The notes: generated from the sequence alone by a model not told the origin. A stretch of DNA of 64,000 nt from Tridacna crocea (GCA_943736015.1 OX031066.1:24102127-24166126), one strand, 5' to 3'. Counted from the stretch's first letter, positions 1 through 10,225 are shown. Numbers and translations are program-made.

Positions 1-192
1 TTTTATGAAGTGATTTATGTGGACGAAAACAATAAACTCCGTTACAATGATACAGTTTTACGGGAGTTATCGGATTTGGGAATAACTGACATAAAGTGTT
101 CTTTTAGAAATGTCGTTAGAACAGCAAACGATGATGACAATCACCCATTTATTCAGTTTTCACCACATTTATCAAGTTCACCATCCTCATAG
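1..192 (+). CDS. Possible 3' coding exon of an unidentified gene (partial)
   Basis: The frame is open from the first base to a TAG at 190-192. The first 40 or so residues (through roughly position 120) have balanced, protein-like composition, with acidic and basic residues interspersed and a stretch reading VIYVDENNKLRYNDTVLREL. The last 20 residues run into the CATTCA-rich minisatellite and are Ser/Pro/His-rich, so the true coding end could be an unseen splice site before it. I do not recognise a family. It could be the last exon of a plus-strand gene starting left of the window, or a chance open frame. Confidence 0.25.
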   Translation, partial: FYEVIYVDENNKLRYNDTVLRELSDLGITDIKCSFRNVVRTANDDDNHPFIQFSPHLSSSPSS

Positions 193-870
193 TCATCAAA
201 TCCATACATTCATTCAACCAATCTAACTCATCAAATTCACTCATTACTTTCAATCATCCCAACATTCATCAAAGTAAACCATCCATTCAACCATCCTCAT
301 ACTTATCAAATTCACACACTCATTCAATCATCCTCACACTCATCAAATTCACATATTCGTTTAACCATTCTCACAATCATCAAATTCACCCATTAATTCA
401 ACCATCCTTTCACTCATTAAATCCATTGATTCATTCAACCATCCTCATACTTATCAAATTCACCCATCCAGTCAACCATCCTCACACTCATCAAATTCAC
501 CCATTCCTTTAACCATCCTCACACTCATTAGATTAACCCATTCGTTCAACCATCCTCACACTTATTAGATTAACCCATCTAACCACGCAATCACGCTTAC
601 CTTACTCATCCATTTTAACACATACTGAACTCACTAACTCACTAAATTCATACTTACCTGACTCATCCACCCACTCATCGTTTTCACACTCATCTAAGTC
701 ACCTACTCACTCATACACCATCATACTCACCTAAACACCCAACCATTCACTTTCACAAAGTCACCAAATTCTCCAACTCACTCGTTCACACTCCCCTGTC
801 TCTCCCATTCACTCATCACCGCTCACACTCGTCAAATTCACCCATTCATTCAACCACACTAACCTCATTC
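190..870. repeat. Degenerate minisatellite, unit about 30-36 bp
   Basis: The strand is almost G-free and made of drifting copies of CATTCAACCATCCTCACACT followed by CATCAAATTCACC. At least a dozen units are recognisable between 190 and 600. Towards 870 the unit decays to scattered CACTCATC words. No open frame persists through it. The strong C/A versus G/T strand asymmetry is typical of tandem arrays grown by slippage or unequal exchange. Confidence 0.8.
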
Positions 871-1050
871 CCCCGCTCACTCATCATGGGTCACTAGCTT
901 GACTATTTTTGCCTTCTTGTTGACACCTCTTTCTCACAGATAAAAAAGAAAAATTACTTCTTTATTTTCATAATGGCATTTTGCAGCCACTGAACAACAC
1001 ACTGACATGTTGAAATAGGCTGTGACAAGGATTCGCTTGTCCTAACCCGT

Positions 1051-1131
1051 ATCATCGGTTTATTTCGAAAACCTCGTAATTACAGCTTGTCACAAGCTGT
1101 AGTTACGAGTTTTTCGAAGTAAGCCGACGAT
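1051..1131. repeat. 81-bp imperfect palindrome
   Basis: The two arms pair around position 1091. The inner part, ACAGCTTGT-C-ACAAGCTGT, is perfect. Outer arms (TCGGTTTATTTCGAAAA and its partner TTTTTCGAAGTAAGCCGA) match with few differences. It lies about 20 bp before the first TTAA element but shares no sequence with it, so it is a separate foldback. Confidence 0.7.
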
Positions 1132-1150
1132 ATACTGCTGAATAAGTTAA

Positions 1151-1370
1151 CCCTTTACCTGATATGCCAACTTGAGGCTCATCCATTTCAGCAGCAATTA
1201 AAGGTATGATATCAAAAATATGGACAAATGAGGATACAAATATCTGATTGAGTGGAAAACATTGTGGGAAAAGGAGAAATTGCTCGTAACGAGCAATTTC
1301 TCCTTTTCCCACAATGTTTTCAAAAGCTTCTGTTGTTGATACGTCAAAATGCGTATCTATGGAGAAAGGG
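1151..1370 (-). mobile_element. TTAA palindromic MITE, subfamily C
   Basis: Flanked by TTAA at 1147-1150 and 1371-1374. The core carries TTGCTCGTAACGAGCAA in place of the usual TGCTGGTAACCAGCA. The right end, read in reverse, is CCCTTTCTCCATAGATACGC, which matches the left ends of the copies at 33100 and 53576. Confidence 0.85.
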
Positions 1371-1702
1371 TTAAATGAAGCCTTTAAAAGTGAAAGCCCA
1401 AAGGTTGCTAATTCAAAGTTATTTTTGGAGGGAGAATATCTCCTTGCCGGACAGAGTGGATCAAAGATCAGACTTTACGTTCTGTGCAGTCTAATCTTGA
1501 TCCATACTCTTCGAAAAAGGCCCATGTTGTATATTGTCCTTCCTGACCATATCAAATCAAAATACCCAGATTTAGATAATCATTTAACACAAAATACGAA
1601 ACGTTTAATAACTCACTATGATCTACATCAAACACTGGTTGATATATCCAAAGGAAACTTTCATAATCTGTCTCCAAGTACCGCCAACAATGCGTCACGT
1701 GG

Positions 1703-1843
1703 TTGAAATTTGTTTAGTGAAGAGTAGAAAACATTGTGGGAAAAGAGAAAATGCTGGTAACCAGCATTTTCTCCTTTTCCCACAATGTTTTCTCAAGGCT
1801 TCTTTCTCAGGGTCATCAAAAGTAGGGATTGTGTTGTAATGGG
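1703..1843 (-). mobile_element. TTAA palindromic MITE, left end missing
   Basis: The palindromic core and the right end (AGTAGGGATTGTG...GTAATGGG then TTAA at 1844) are intact. About 75 bp of the left end are absent. The ends say reverse orientation but the core centre reads GGTAACC, which normally goes with forward orientation. Confidence 0.75.
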
Positions 1844-1894
1844 TTAAAAAAACATCATGCAATGTCCTCAATAGGAGACATCTGTCATAACTAT

Positions 1895-2100
1895 CTTTTG
1901 TTCCAATTAGCAAACGACAGTATTTTGACATCCCCAGGGAAAACAGGCTTTGAATATGAAAACATTGTGCTAAAAGCAGAAAAAAATGTTGTAGCCAGGT
2001 TTATTTTGTCCTTTGCCCACAATATTTTTACATTTTCTTTAAAAAAATACATCAGCCAAACAATTCCTAAGCTTTCATCTGGAAATGCTTTCGATTAGGT
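1895..2100 (-). mobile_element. Decayed TTAA MITE
   Basis: Recognisable fragments are AGCAAACGACAGTATTTTGACAT at the left, AAAACATTGTGCTAAAAGCAG and GTCCTTTGCCCACAATATTT in the core, and the GGAAATGCTTTCGATTAGGTC block at the right. The ends mix the two canonical orientations, so this may be two overlapping remnants. Confidence 0.45.
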
Positions 2101-2138
2101 CAAGTCAGAAAAACACTGTCACCTCCGAAAGAGATTAA

Positions 2139-2359
2139 CCCTTTCCCAAACAATCCCTGGTTTTTACGGGTTTGGAATAGTAGCCTTTTGAAAACATTAT
2201 GGGAAAAAGAGAAAATGCTGGTAACCAGCATTTTCTCCTTTTCCCACAATGTTTTTTGCCCTATCATAGACAGAAATAATCTTTTCAGCAAGAGTTGAAT
2301 TGTCGTCTGCAAATGCTTTCAATTTGGTCTAGTTCAAAGGTTTGTCGTTTGGAAAAGGG
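2139..2359 (+). mobile_element. TTAA palindromic MITE, forward
   Basis: TTAA at 2135-2138 and 2360-2363. Ends read CCCTTTCCCAAACAATCCC and GTTTGGAAAAGGG, the CCCAAAC end type. The core palindrome has one A/G mismatch near its left edge (CATTATGGG against CCCACAATG). Confidence 0.9.
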
Positions 2360-2695
2360 TTAAATTACGCTGATTGTGTTGCTATTGTCTTCATCAAGTA
2401 ACTCGTTATCAGGCTGACTAAATGTAAAAGGAAATATGACCATTTTTTTAAACAAAAAAATGACTGCATGGTGTTTATTGTCTTTTTCATCATTATTTCA
2501 ATTATATGACTGTGGCCTGAGCACCTATCCATGCTTTCCTGGAACTTCTTTTGTCAGTTTTCTGTATGATATTCTTTCCAAGCTGTTGGCTCCTTTCCCA
2601 CATAAGCATGGTTGACAAAAGGATCAGCAATGAGAGAGTAATGAAATCTGTTGAAGTGGCTATCATAAATCCTTGAAAAGAAATTGGCTCAGCAG

Positions 2696-2762
2696 GAGAT
2701 TGAACCTACAACCCACGGTTCTTCAGTCCTGTTTGCTATCAACTGTGCTACAAGGGCTCTGT
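2696..2762 (-). repeat. tRNA-like (SINE-type) sequence
   Basis: Read on the minus strand it has an A-box-like TAGCACAGTTGATAGC followed about 35 bases later by a B-box-like GGTTCAATCTC. These are the internal RNA polymerase III promoter elements of tRNAs. No closed acceptor stem is evident, so it is more likely a tRNA-derived repeat than a functional tRNA. Confidence 0.4.
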
Positions 2763-2771
2763 GTGTTTTAA

Positions 2772-2979
2772 CCCATTACCAAACGACAATATTTTAGACT
2801 GGTCCAAATAGAAAGCATTTGCAGACGACAAAATGAAAGTGACTGAAAATTTGAAATTTGTTTTGTGAAGGGTAGAAAACATTGTGGGAAAAGGAGAAAA
2901 TGCTGGTTACCAGCATTTTCTCCTTTTCCCACAATGTTTTCTACAAAGACGTCAAAAGTAGGGATTGAGTGGTAATGGG
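2772..2979 (-). mobile_element. TTAA palindromic MITE, reverse
   Basis: TTAA at 2768-2771 and 2980-2983. Ends read CCCATTACCAAACGACAA and GTGGTAATGGG, the ATTACC end type, matched at both ends. The core arms are perfectly complementary around the GGTTACC centre. Confidence 0.9.
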
Positions 2980-2996
2980 TTAAAAAAATCATGGTG

Positions 2997-3216
2997 TCAA
3001 ACAATTCCTAATTTTAATGTCAGACCCTGAGCAAGAAGCCTTTTGAAAACATTGTAGCAAAATGAGAAAATGCTGGTAACCGGCAATTACTCCTTTTCCC
3101 ACAACGTTTTCTTCTGTTGCAATAATAAATTCCATCACTTGAGCAATATGTTAAAGTGTTGTCTCCAAATGCTTTCAATATGGATAAGGGTACAGGTTTG
3201 TAATGTAGTAAAATAG
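2997..3216 (+). mobile_element. Decayed TTAA MITE, forward
   Basis: It starts almost directly after the preceding copy (AAACAATTCCTAA...). The core arms are mismatched at several sites (TGTAGCAAAATGAG against CTCCTTTTCCCACAACG). Ends at TTAA 3217-3220. An old copy whose palindrome has decayed. Confidence 0.65.
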
Positions 3217-3447
3217 TTAAAAGTCAGAATGCTTGAACACAGTGTATAATTAACAGAATGTATACTTTGATCTTTGCCTTAAGCTGTCAATATATTGTGA
3301 GATATTGTGACACTATTTAGCTGTAGCTTAGGATTTGTGCCATTAGTGACAATATTTCTGTCTCATTCTTGGTAGTGTTACCGTAGTCTTAGATCAGACT
3401 TCAAGCTAAGGAACCCATCATATGACAATTTCATTCCATTTAAATAA

Positions 3448-3668
3448 CCCTCTACCACACCAAGCCGACTTTTAACCATCCTGCAAGAGAAGCCTTTCGA
3501 AAACGTGGTGGGAAAAGGAGAAAATGCTGGTAACCAGCATTTTCTCCTTTTCCCACAATGTTTTATAACTTTTCTGATACAAATCCCATGATCTGAGTAT
3601 CATTCTATGTGTCATCTGCAAATGCTTTGACTTTGACAAGTCTAAGGTTTTGTCGTTTGGTAAAGACA
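3448..3668 (+). mobile_element. TTAA MITE, forward
   Basis: Left end CCCTCTACCACACCAAGCCGAC; right end GTCGTTTGGTAAAGACA with TTAA at 3669-3672. The left TTAA is mutated. Core centre GGTAACC. Confidence 0.8.
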
Positions 3669-3808
3669 TTAACAAAGGATAATGGATGTCCTCGTCTCAT
3701 CACCGCCAGAGATAATGACGCAGCCAGAACACTGTAGAGCCCCAGCCTGAATCAGAGTTGCCAGAGAATGGAGGATGATTAGCCATAATGTTTTTTCACA
3801 ACTAGCAA

Positions 3809-3985
3809 TCAAGTTTTGCCTTGTTTTGCTTCGAAATCTGCCAGAGCCTTTTCAAGAACATCAAAGTTTACGCGGTGTTTAAAGAGGAAGTCCTCAAACA
3901 TGTGGAACACTGGAATGTCGTACTTGTACATCTCATACCATGGTTCGTTTTCTGGGAGTGTAATATCCACTTCTTCCAGGATGAA
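3809..3985 (-). CDS. C5orf63: Exon 2 of glutaredoxin-like gene
   Basis: 58 codons plus TGA (3809-3811). It encodes the end of the thioredoxin fold: the EVDITLPEN beta strand, the conserved WYEMYKYDIPVF segment with the cis-proline, and a final helix with HRVNFDVLEKALADFE. Acceptor TTTTCAG precedes 3985. Confidence 0.85.
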   Translation of the reverse strand, partial: FILEEVDITLPENEPWYEMYKYDIPVFHMFEDFLFKHRVNFDVLEKALADFEAKQGKT

Positions 3986-4923
3986 CTGAAAATAGAATGT
4001 AGTAATAGTATATGTGTCACACTTTAGCAAAAAGGGTTTTAATGCACCTATGTGATGCATGATGCCAAGTAAGTTGTCACATATAAATTATGGATCCATA
4101 AAATCCATTTTTTCAACAGCTGACTGAATCATGAGGTAGCCTGGTCCATTGAAATGCAGAAAATGTAAAGATACTAAAATGTTTTGGCCCATGTCAGCAT
4201 GCGAGGACAGTGCAGGCTGACATGGGTTGATACTTTTTTGCAGATGCATTAAGCTCCCTTTTCACAGAGCATGACTCATTTGTTTGTGATCTAAATGTCT
4301 CAAATTCTTGCATCTTTTATATATATTGTACACTAATCATTGTAATACAGTAAGGCTTATAATAATAAAGTTCTATGAGGAATCAATAGTGCAGGATTCA
4401 TCACTAGATTGTGATGCAAACATTCTCCTTAACCTCACTGCATGAATAAATCAATTATGACTCTTCATTACAATCTTTGAGAGAGCCATCATAGAAATCA
4501 TGTTATATATTTTTCTGCTTTGATTATTGTAAATCATTTTTCAGCTTTGCTTACTAAGGCCATGAACGCACTTACTCTGTGCTTGTACGGTATTAGAGCT
4601 AACTTGGCCTCGTCACACAGAGTGCAGTCCTCCTTGGTAAAAAGATAGATAATCGGCAGTTTAGGAGTACTTCCTGAAAAACACCTGAAATATACACGAT
4701 GACTTCCACATTCGCGGGAACAAGGGTAACAGTTTGGGTTTAATGTGTATGAAGATCTTATACAAGAGGCCGCATCGCCTTTTGTCGTATTGCTGTGTTG
4801 CCTGTAGAGTTCAAATTTTGAATTTTCCTCTTTTGAAATTAAATAATTAACCCTCCTTATTAGAGAGTTTATTCCTCCACGACCAAACATTTCACGACGA
4901 AACGTCCCACACACAGAGGTCAT
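3809..4923 (-). CDS. C5orf63: Glutaredoxin-like protein (DUF836, C5orf63 type), two exons
   Basis: Join of 4923-4576 and 3985-3809 on the minus strand, 174 residues. Exon 1 ends ...ACAGA with donor GTAAGT; exon 2 follows acceptor TTTTCAG; the junction is phase 0. The thioredoxin-like domain starts near residue 89 (LPIIYLFTKEDC) and has the redox pair C100-T-L-C103 followed by DEAK. Exon 2 supplies ILEEVDITLPENEPWYEMY and the cis-Pro segment KYDIPVF. This matches the short metazoan C5orf63 / fungal YDR286C family, whose exact substrate is not established. The family N-terminus is usually about 30 residues; here the ORF adds about 80, Arg-rich and possibly a mitochondrial leader. The ATG at 4923 is therefore uncertain. 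An in-ORF TTTCAG at about 4685 could be an acceptor fed by a different first exon. Domain assignment is firm; start is not. Confidence 0.85.
4105..4275. mobile_element. AGAGCATGG-type palindromic MITE, partial
   Basis: Ends with ATGCATTAAGCTCCCTTTTCACAGAGCATGACTC, the terminal repeat of a family seen complete at 44372 and 47111. The inner palindrome GTGCAGGCTGACATGGG is present. It sits in the intron of the glutaredoxin-like gene; the left end is unclear. Confidence 0.55.
4576..4923 (-). CDS. C5orf63: Exon 1 of glutaredoxin-like gene
   Basis: 116 codons with the CTLC active site near the 3' end and donor GTAAGT at 4575-4570. Residues 1-80 are not conserved-looking and may be partly a leader or partly unspliced intron. 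Confidence 0.7.
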
Positions 4924-5814
4924 GATGGCGTAAACCGAAAGTAGCAGGTGCTTGAACAGCAGTTACCTCCCTTCAATAGCAACCGTTAATCCAATAGAAT
5001 TATGATAAATCTACCATCCTGTCAACAGAAGAATTTGATATTCATCCGCTCACAATTACTTTGAGTTATAAGGGCAAGATAGTGTAGAAAAAACTTTATC
5101 GATTTCAGGACAATTATTGAATTCTCCTATCACAGTATTGAAATTTGTCTTCTTATCTTTTCTAAGGAGATATATCAAGATGAACCGGTCTGCATTTTGA
5201 GTCGCTGATATGTTCGTGATTAGGCTGAACGCCATCTTTAAACAATATGGAGGATAAAGTGACTAGAGACATAACATGCCCACTATGTTTTGTCAATTTT
5301 TAAGGTTTGTTTGTTATGATACTAATTTTATGGATATTTGACGTAAGAAAATATACACATGTGGTTTTGAATGATTTTTTGGTGTCAATATTCAAATGAT
5401 ATTTAGATAAAGATAAAAGTATCGTATTTTCGAAATTCAAAACCCTTTTAATTTCCATGCAAACAGACTGGTCATGTCTAAAGGTGGTTAAGTCTATGCA
5501 AAAAGTCCAACTTTATTTAAAAAAAATATTCATAAGTTAAGTGTTGTCGCAAGTGATACTTATTGGTATCTAACCCTAAGCAATAAGTACATGGGTCGAG
5601 ATCTCTGTCCTTGAGGTAAAGTACTGCAACTTACCATTCTGGCACCCAGCATTCCAGGCTCTTTGGCAGGGTTAATTCCTTCAGAGCTGTCAATGTTTTG
5701 CTGGATAGAATAATGTCAATGGCAAGAGTGAACTGTCTCAAGAATGATCTAGAACAGTATTCTCGGAGACACGAGGTACAGTACAGAACTTACTAACTGA
5801 AATACTCATCATCT
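4924..5814. other. Upstream flank of the glutaredoxin-like gene, nothing recognised
   Basis: No coding frame, repeat or convincing core promoter was recognised. Any promoter of the minus-strand gene should lie in its first few hundred bases. Confidence 0.4.
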
Positions 5815-6045
5815 TTACCCTTTGCCAAACGATCCCTAGTTTTTATGATGCATAGGAAGAAACATTCTGAAAACATTGTGAGAAAAGGAGAAAATACATT
5901 TTCTCCATTTCCTAAAATGTTTTCTACTGTTCAGATCTAAAGTCAAGTTTCAATTTTTCTCTTTCTAAATGTGAATCAATAAATTTTGTTTTCTGCAGAT
6001 GCTTTCAATATCAGCAAATCTAATATTTTATCGTTTCATGAATAT
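5815..6045 (+). mobile_element. TTAA MITE with shortened core
   Basis: Left end CCCTTTGCCAAACGATCCCTAG. The core lacks the central GCTGGTAACCAGC, leaving GAGAAAATACATTTTCTC, so the palindrome has lost about 14 central bases. The right end decays near TTTATCGTTTCATGAATA. Confidence 0.65.
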
Positions 6046-6332
6046 CTAACTTGATGTGATCTTTTACGCGTTAGGAGGAACTGTCAATAAAATGGCAATC
6101 TAATTCTTGATAAGCACATTACAGGCTGCGGACCAGTAAAGCCATGCTGTAATAATCAATGTGATGATTGTGGCTATTAAGTTGAAACATATTTTATTCA
6201 ATTTTTGAAATGGGGTTTGACCATAAGTTCTAGCCACTGAGAATCAGTCCGTCCCTTAAATTGTGGCTATTAAATCTAAAAGGCAGAAGCAGAGAGTGGC
6301 TGAAGTATTGATTGCCTCATCAATGCTTCAAG

Positions 6333-7554
6333 CAAGCAATATCAGGGGATTTTCTTCCTTTCCTCTGGGGCCGAATTTCGGCCCCATTCCCAATTGCAAA
6401 AAGTGTATTTTTTTCCCAATTTCATAAAATAAAATTCCCAATTACATGCTAGAAAAAGAAAATAGACTGATGTATCAGCCAGGGTTTTATCCGACACACA
6501 AATTTGCAGGCACTGACCAAAGCTCAAGCAGGAAATCGACAGACGTCGTATTGTAGGTATGAAAATATTTGGGGGCGAATTAACTATAGACTGCGTCATA
6601 ATTTCAACCGAATTATGTGTTGACTGGATTATCTGGCTGTAAACCGTTCTTCCTACAAAATACAGACGATCGTTAATTTCTCGGCAACTGCCACGCATAT
6701 ATTGCAGAGAAGCGGAGTTTCGTCAGGCAAAAAAGAAGAACCCAGCTCTTAAACTGACAGTCCTGAATCAGGAATAAGTTAGGAAAAATACCCGGCCGAA
6801 TCTAGAGTAAGACCACAAGATTTTTTTACTCTCTCAAATTCCGATCGGTTGTCTTGAGTGGTTCATGGAAGCAAATTTCAAGTGTGAAGTTTCCTCTCTC
6901 CAATTGATTTCTAACAATTTCTTTTCAATTCTGTAATAGGTCTACGACAAAATGACATTTTTTCAATCTTTCTTTATATGTCAAAGCACTCAAAAAATCA
7001 ATTTCAAAGATAAATCATCATGGGAAAAAAACACGAAAACCCATGACAATACAGTTGTCAAACAAGACTTCAGCCGATCAGAGGCTCCTCAATCTGTCGT
7101 ATCAAGCCTTGATAAGGACCGTTATCAGCTGACTTGCATACACACAATATAAGAAATAAAACAAGAAATAATTTCTCTATTAATTCACCAGAAAAACAAA
7201 TATATTTATTTAAATATCCTATCTAGCAGGGTCCGTGTTGGGGTTGGGGGGGGGGGGGGGGGGGGAGGAGGACGAAGGGGGGGTTGGGGTCCTTACAGCT
7301 TAGACACTTGAACTAGTATGACAGACAAAAGAGAGCAAATCCACCCAAATAAAAAGAAGTTTGGAAGAAAAGAAGCAGTATTGATTCAGTAGTACATTTA
7401 ATGCCTGAATAAGTTAATTGTAAGGTTCAATGTGTTCCAAACTTTATATTTTTTGTCAATATTACCGGTATTTTCCCAATTTTGACATTTTGTCGATAAT
7501 TTTTTTCCCAATTTGGCCAGGGGCCTTTTCCCAAAATGCCTGGATAAAGCCCTG
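6333..7554. mobile_element. Possible hAT-like non-autonomous element
   Basis: Starts CAGGGGATTTTCTTCC and ends with the reverse complement of CAGGGCTTTATCCAGGC. Both sub-ends carry repeated ATTCCCAATT words. The flanks AGCAATAT and AATATTGA are not an exact 8-bp duplication, so the boundaries are tentative. No transposase frame survives inside. Confidence 0.35.
7246..7265 (+). repeat. Run of 20 guanines in a G-rich tract
   Basis: Uninterrupted G20, preceded by GGGGTT and followed by GGAGGAGG...GGGGGGG to about 7290. A G-quadruplex-prone tract; its assembled length may be unreliable. Confidence 0.9.
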
Positions 7555-8110
7555 AATATTGAATTCGGCAAGCAAAGACTGTATTCCCAGAAAAAAAAAA
7601 AACAACCACACTGAAACATATCTGCATTAATAATTAAATGGTATTTCATGCCAATTCAAGCATTATTTGCCATAACTGAGTGACAGCCCAGCTTTCACTG
7701 GTAGGAGGTTTTGGCTCGGAGGTGCCTTGCTCAAGGACATTAATTCCTATTAGCAGGTCTCTACTGCTGCAAAGCAAGAACCTCTCTTCAGTCAGCCCTT
7801 CCTGAGTGTTCCTTTAATGTTTCCTTAACTCTTTTCCAAACAAAAAAATTCCGACTGCACCACATTGAAATGATTTTAGATAGTAATTATATATAAAATT
7901 CAGTCTAGCTAAAATGATGATATATTGTCTGTGAAATGGTAGAGCACTCCCACAGACATGGAAAAAATGGTGGGTACCGGCATATTTTTTCATCTGCCCA
8001 GGTTTAGAATAGGCGATTTCCCAGAACCATGTGTGCTGCTGTAAAACATCCAAAGAGATAAAAGCTGATAGGGACATTAGAAACAGCGTTTAGCCCATTA
8101 CTGCATTTAA

Positions 8111-8334
8111 CTCTTTCCCAAACAAGCCTTGGTTTTTGTGTGTCTGTATGCAGTAAAGGTCTTTTGAAAACACTGTGAGAAAAGGAGAAATTTCTCGTAA
8201 CGAGCAATTTCTCCTTTTCCCAAAGTGTTTTCTACCCTTTTTGAGAACTTTCTGGCATTTTCTCCAAATCTAAAATTGGCGTCTGCAAACTCTTTTGGTT
8301 TGGAAAAGTCCAAAATTTTTTGTTTGGGAAAGGG
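8111..8334 (+). mobile_element. TTAA palindromic MITE, subfamily B
   Basis: TTAA at 8107-8110 and 8335-8338. Ends CTCTTTCCCAAACAAGCC and GTTTGGGAAAGGG are matched. The core centre is CTCGTAACGAG, with AACACTGTG at the left arm and AAAGTGTT at the right, again a near-paired change from the canonical AACATTGTG. Confidence 0.9.
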
Positions 8335-8417
8335 TTAAAAGAAAGTTTTAACTCATAAAAACACTTGTGGGAAAGAAGCTAGAAAATCTTCAAAAGGCGA
8401 GGTTTTTTTTTTTTTAA

Positions 8418-8545
8418 TAGGATAGAAAACATTTTGAGAAAAGGAGAAAATGTTGGATACCAACATGTTCTTCTTTTCCCAGAATATTTTCTAAAGGCTC
8501 TTTCCACAGAGTTGTTAAAAGTCAGGGTTGTTTGGTAAAGGGTCA
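8418..8545 (-). mobile_element. TTAA MITE, left end missing
   Basis: Core with centre TTGGATACCAA and right end GTCAGGGTTGTTTGGTAAAGGG, ending in TCAA instead of TTAA. The left third is absent. Confidence 0.65.
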
Positions 8546-8594
8546 AAAGTGACTATAATAAAGTTTGTTTTATACTTCTTACAAACAAAGTTTT

Positions 8595-8770
8595 TAACAA
8601 AGAAACAAATGAACAAATGCGTAGCAAAATTATAGGGACTTGACAGATTTGAACCTAGAATGCCTGGACAAAAGGCAACCCCATAACCACTGTGCTTAGA
8701 GAATGTTTCCTAACACAGTTGTTAGGTATTGTATTTAAATTGGGATGAAGCCATGCATAAGGGAGTGGTC
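8595..8770 (-). repeat. tRNA-derived SINE-like unit, copy 1
   Basis: On the minus strand it contains GGTTATGGGGTTGCC (A-box region) and TTCTAGGTTCAAATCTG (B box). The tail TAGGTATTGTATTTAAATTGGG...GGGAGTGGTC is repeated in copy 2 about 330 bp further on. About 80 percent identical to copy 2 by eye. Confidence 0.55.
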
Positions 8771-8913
8771 TAGGACAGGACACCCCACCCCTCCTAAAGT
8801 CATAATATATTGATTATTCAAAGCCATATTGGGTAGAATGTCTGTTTTTGGACAATAAATGGGATTGATGGCTGAGTGGCCAATCCCGGACTAGCCCCCA
8901 TCTTATGAACAAA

Positions 8914-9099
8914 ATTCGTAACAAAGATACAAATGAACAAAAGCATAGCAGAAATACAGGGACTGAGCACCATTCGAACCTAGAATGCCAGGACAAAAGG
9001 CAAACACCATAACCATTAAGCTAAAGAGAATTCTCCCTAATACAGTATTGTTAGGTATTGTATTTAAACTGGGATGAAGCCATGCATTGAGGAGTGGTC
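8914..9099 (-). repeat. tRNA-derived SINE-like unit, copy 2
   Basis: The minus strand reads TAGCTTAATGGTTATGGTG (good A box) and, about 35 bases on, GGTTCGAATGG (near-consensus B box). Same tail and same orientation as copy 1. The extra AAAGAGAA insertion shows they are independent, diverged copies or an old tandem duplication. Confidence 0.6.
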
Positions 9100-9114
9100 T
9101 CCTGTCATTATCTC

Positions 9115-9275
9115 CCGCTAGATGCCATTCTACAAATACTCATTTATCTAATTTGGGCATCCTGGGTACACAGGACCGGAGCACATTTCTACACGACAAC
9201 TGTTACTTTGAATTTCAAACTAGAATAAAGGTATACTCAATAAAACGCTACCTGGTGTGATTCACTCAGCTATGA
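9115..9275 (+). repeat. Dispersed repeat, partner of 19130-19285
   Basis: Shares with the reverse complement of 19130-19285 the ordered words ATGCCATTCTACAAATAC (as ATGGCATTCTACAAATAC in the partner), CTGGGTAC, TTTGAATTTCAAACTA and CCTGGTGTGATTCA. Family unknown; no ORF. Confidence 0.6.
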
Positions 9276-10225
9276 TGAGCAGTTTAGAAAAATCTGGAGC
9301 TAAAACAGATTTCATTTTTTCCTCAAACATATTGATAAAAGCCATATTCTCCATTGCTACTTTATAGCGCGTAACATTAGTCTCCTGGATAGCGGGGAGA
9401 CTGATGCGTCATGTAAGACAGGTTTAATCTTCGAAGAATTTGACATGCGCAGACAAGGGGTCTCCTGTAACTCTCTGCATTGAAGGTCTGGGTTGTTTTT
9501 TGGTCCTCAGATGTGACCAATGACAAATAATCCCTTAATTTAATATGATGAAGGGGGTGTGAAATGACCTTCTTGTGAAGAAGTTAGGGAAAAGATAAAC
9601 ACCATATTACTACTAAGATTGAATAATTGCAAAAGTAAGTCTTTTCTGAGAACTAATTTTAATTTCCCACAAGATAATCAAACATATTTCAAGCTACTCC
9701 AACGAAAGTTAGGTTTCAAAGAATTAGGATCAAATCGTTGTTAATAATTGTTAATTATTCACTGTCATTTTCAGGATTCTGTCTTAAGTGCTATCTTCCA
9801 GTCAAGAAAGAACATTTTTTTTAAACTTGAATGGTGACTATTTTGTAGATTTGCACCTTTGCCAAAAAATGTTAAATATTGATCCTTTCATGTTAAGATT
9901 GACTGAAATTGTCTTTGTTATGCCAATTATCAAATCAGAGTTGATAGGATTTTTTGTTATAGCTGAGTCTTTTTGTAATCCAGTTTACACCAGTACATTG
10001 AACGAATGTTTTGTGTGATTTGTGCCAGGAAAAGAAGAAGAAAAGCTTTTTCATTATGTCTCTGGTATATGTAATTGAAAATACATTAGCAAGGTAGTAA
10101 TTGCAGACCTTGAAAAAAAATTGGGTAAACAACACAGGGACAAATATGGTCATATGGAATCCTGTTATGTTCCTAATTGTGGATATTTCATGAAGTATTT
10201 TCTTATGAGATTTAGTTGATATTAA

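Noticed and set aside
2696-2762. Functional tRNA genes at 2696, 8595, 8914 or 55664
   Set aside because: A and B boxes are recognisable but no paired acceptor stem or anticodon arm could be drawn; they fit tRNA-derived repeats better.
6342-6698. 118-codon minus-strand frame as a transposase remnant
   Set aside because: Lies in the possible hAT-like element but shows no DDE, zinc-finger BED or hATC motif.
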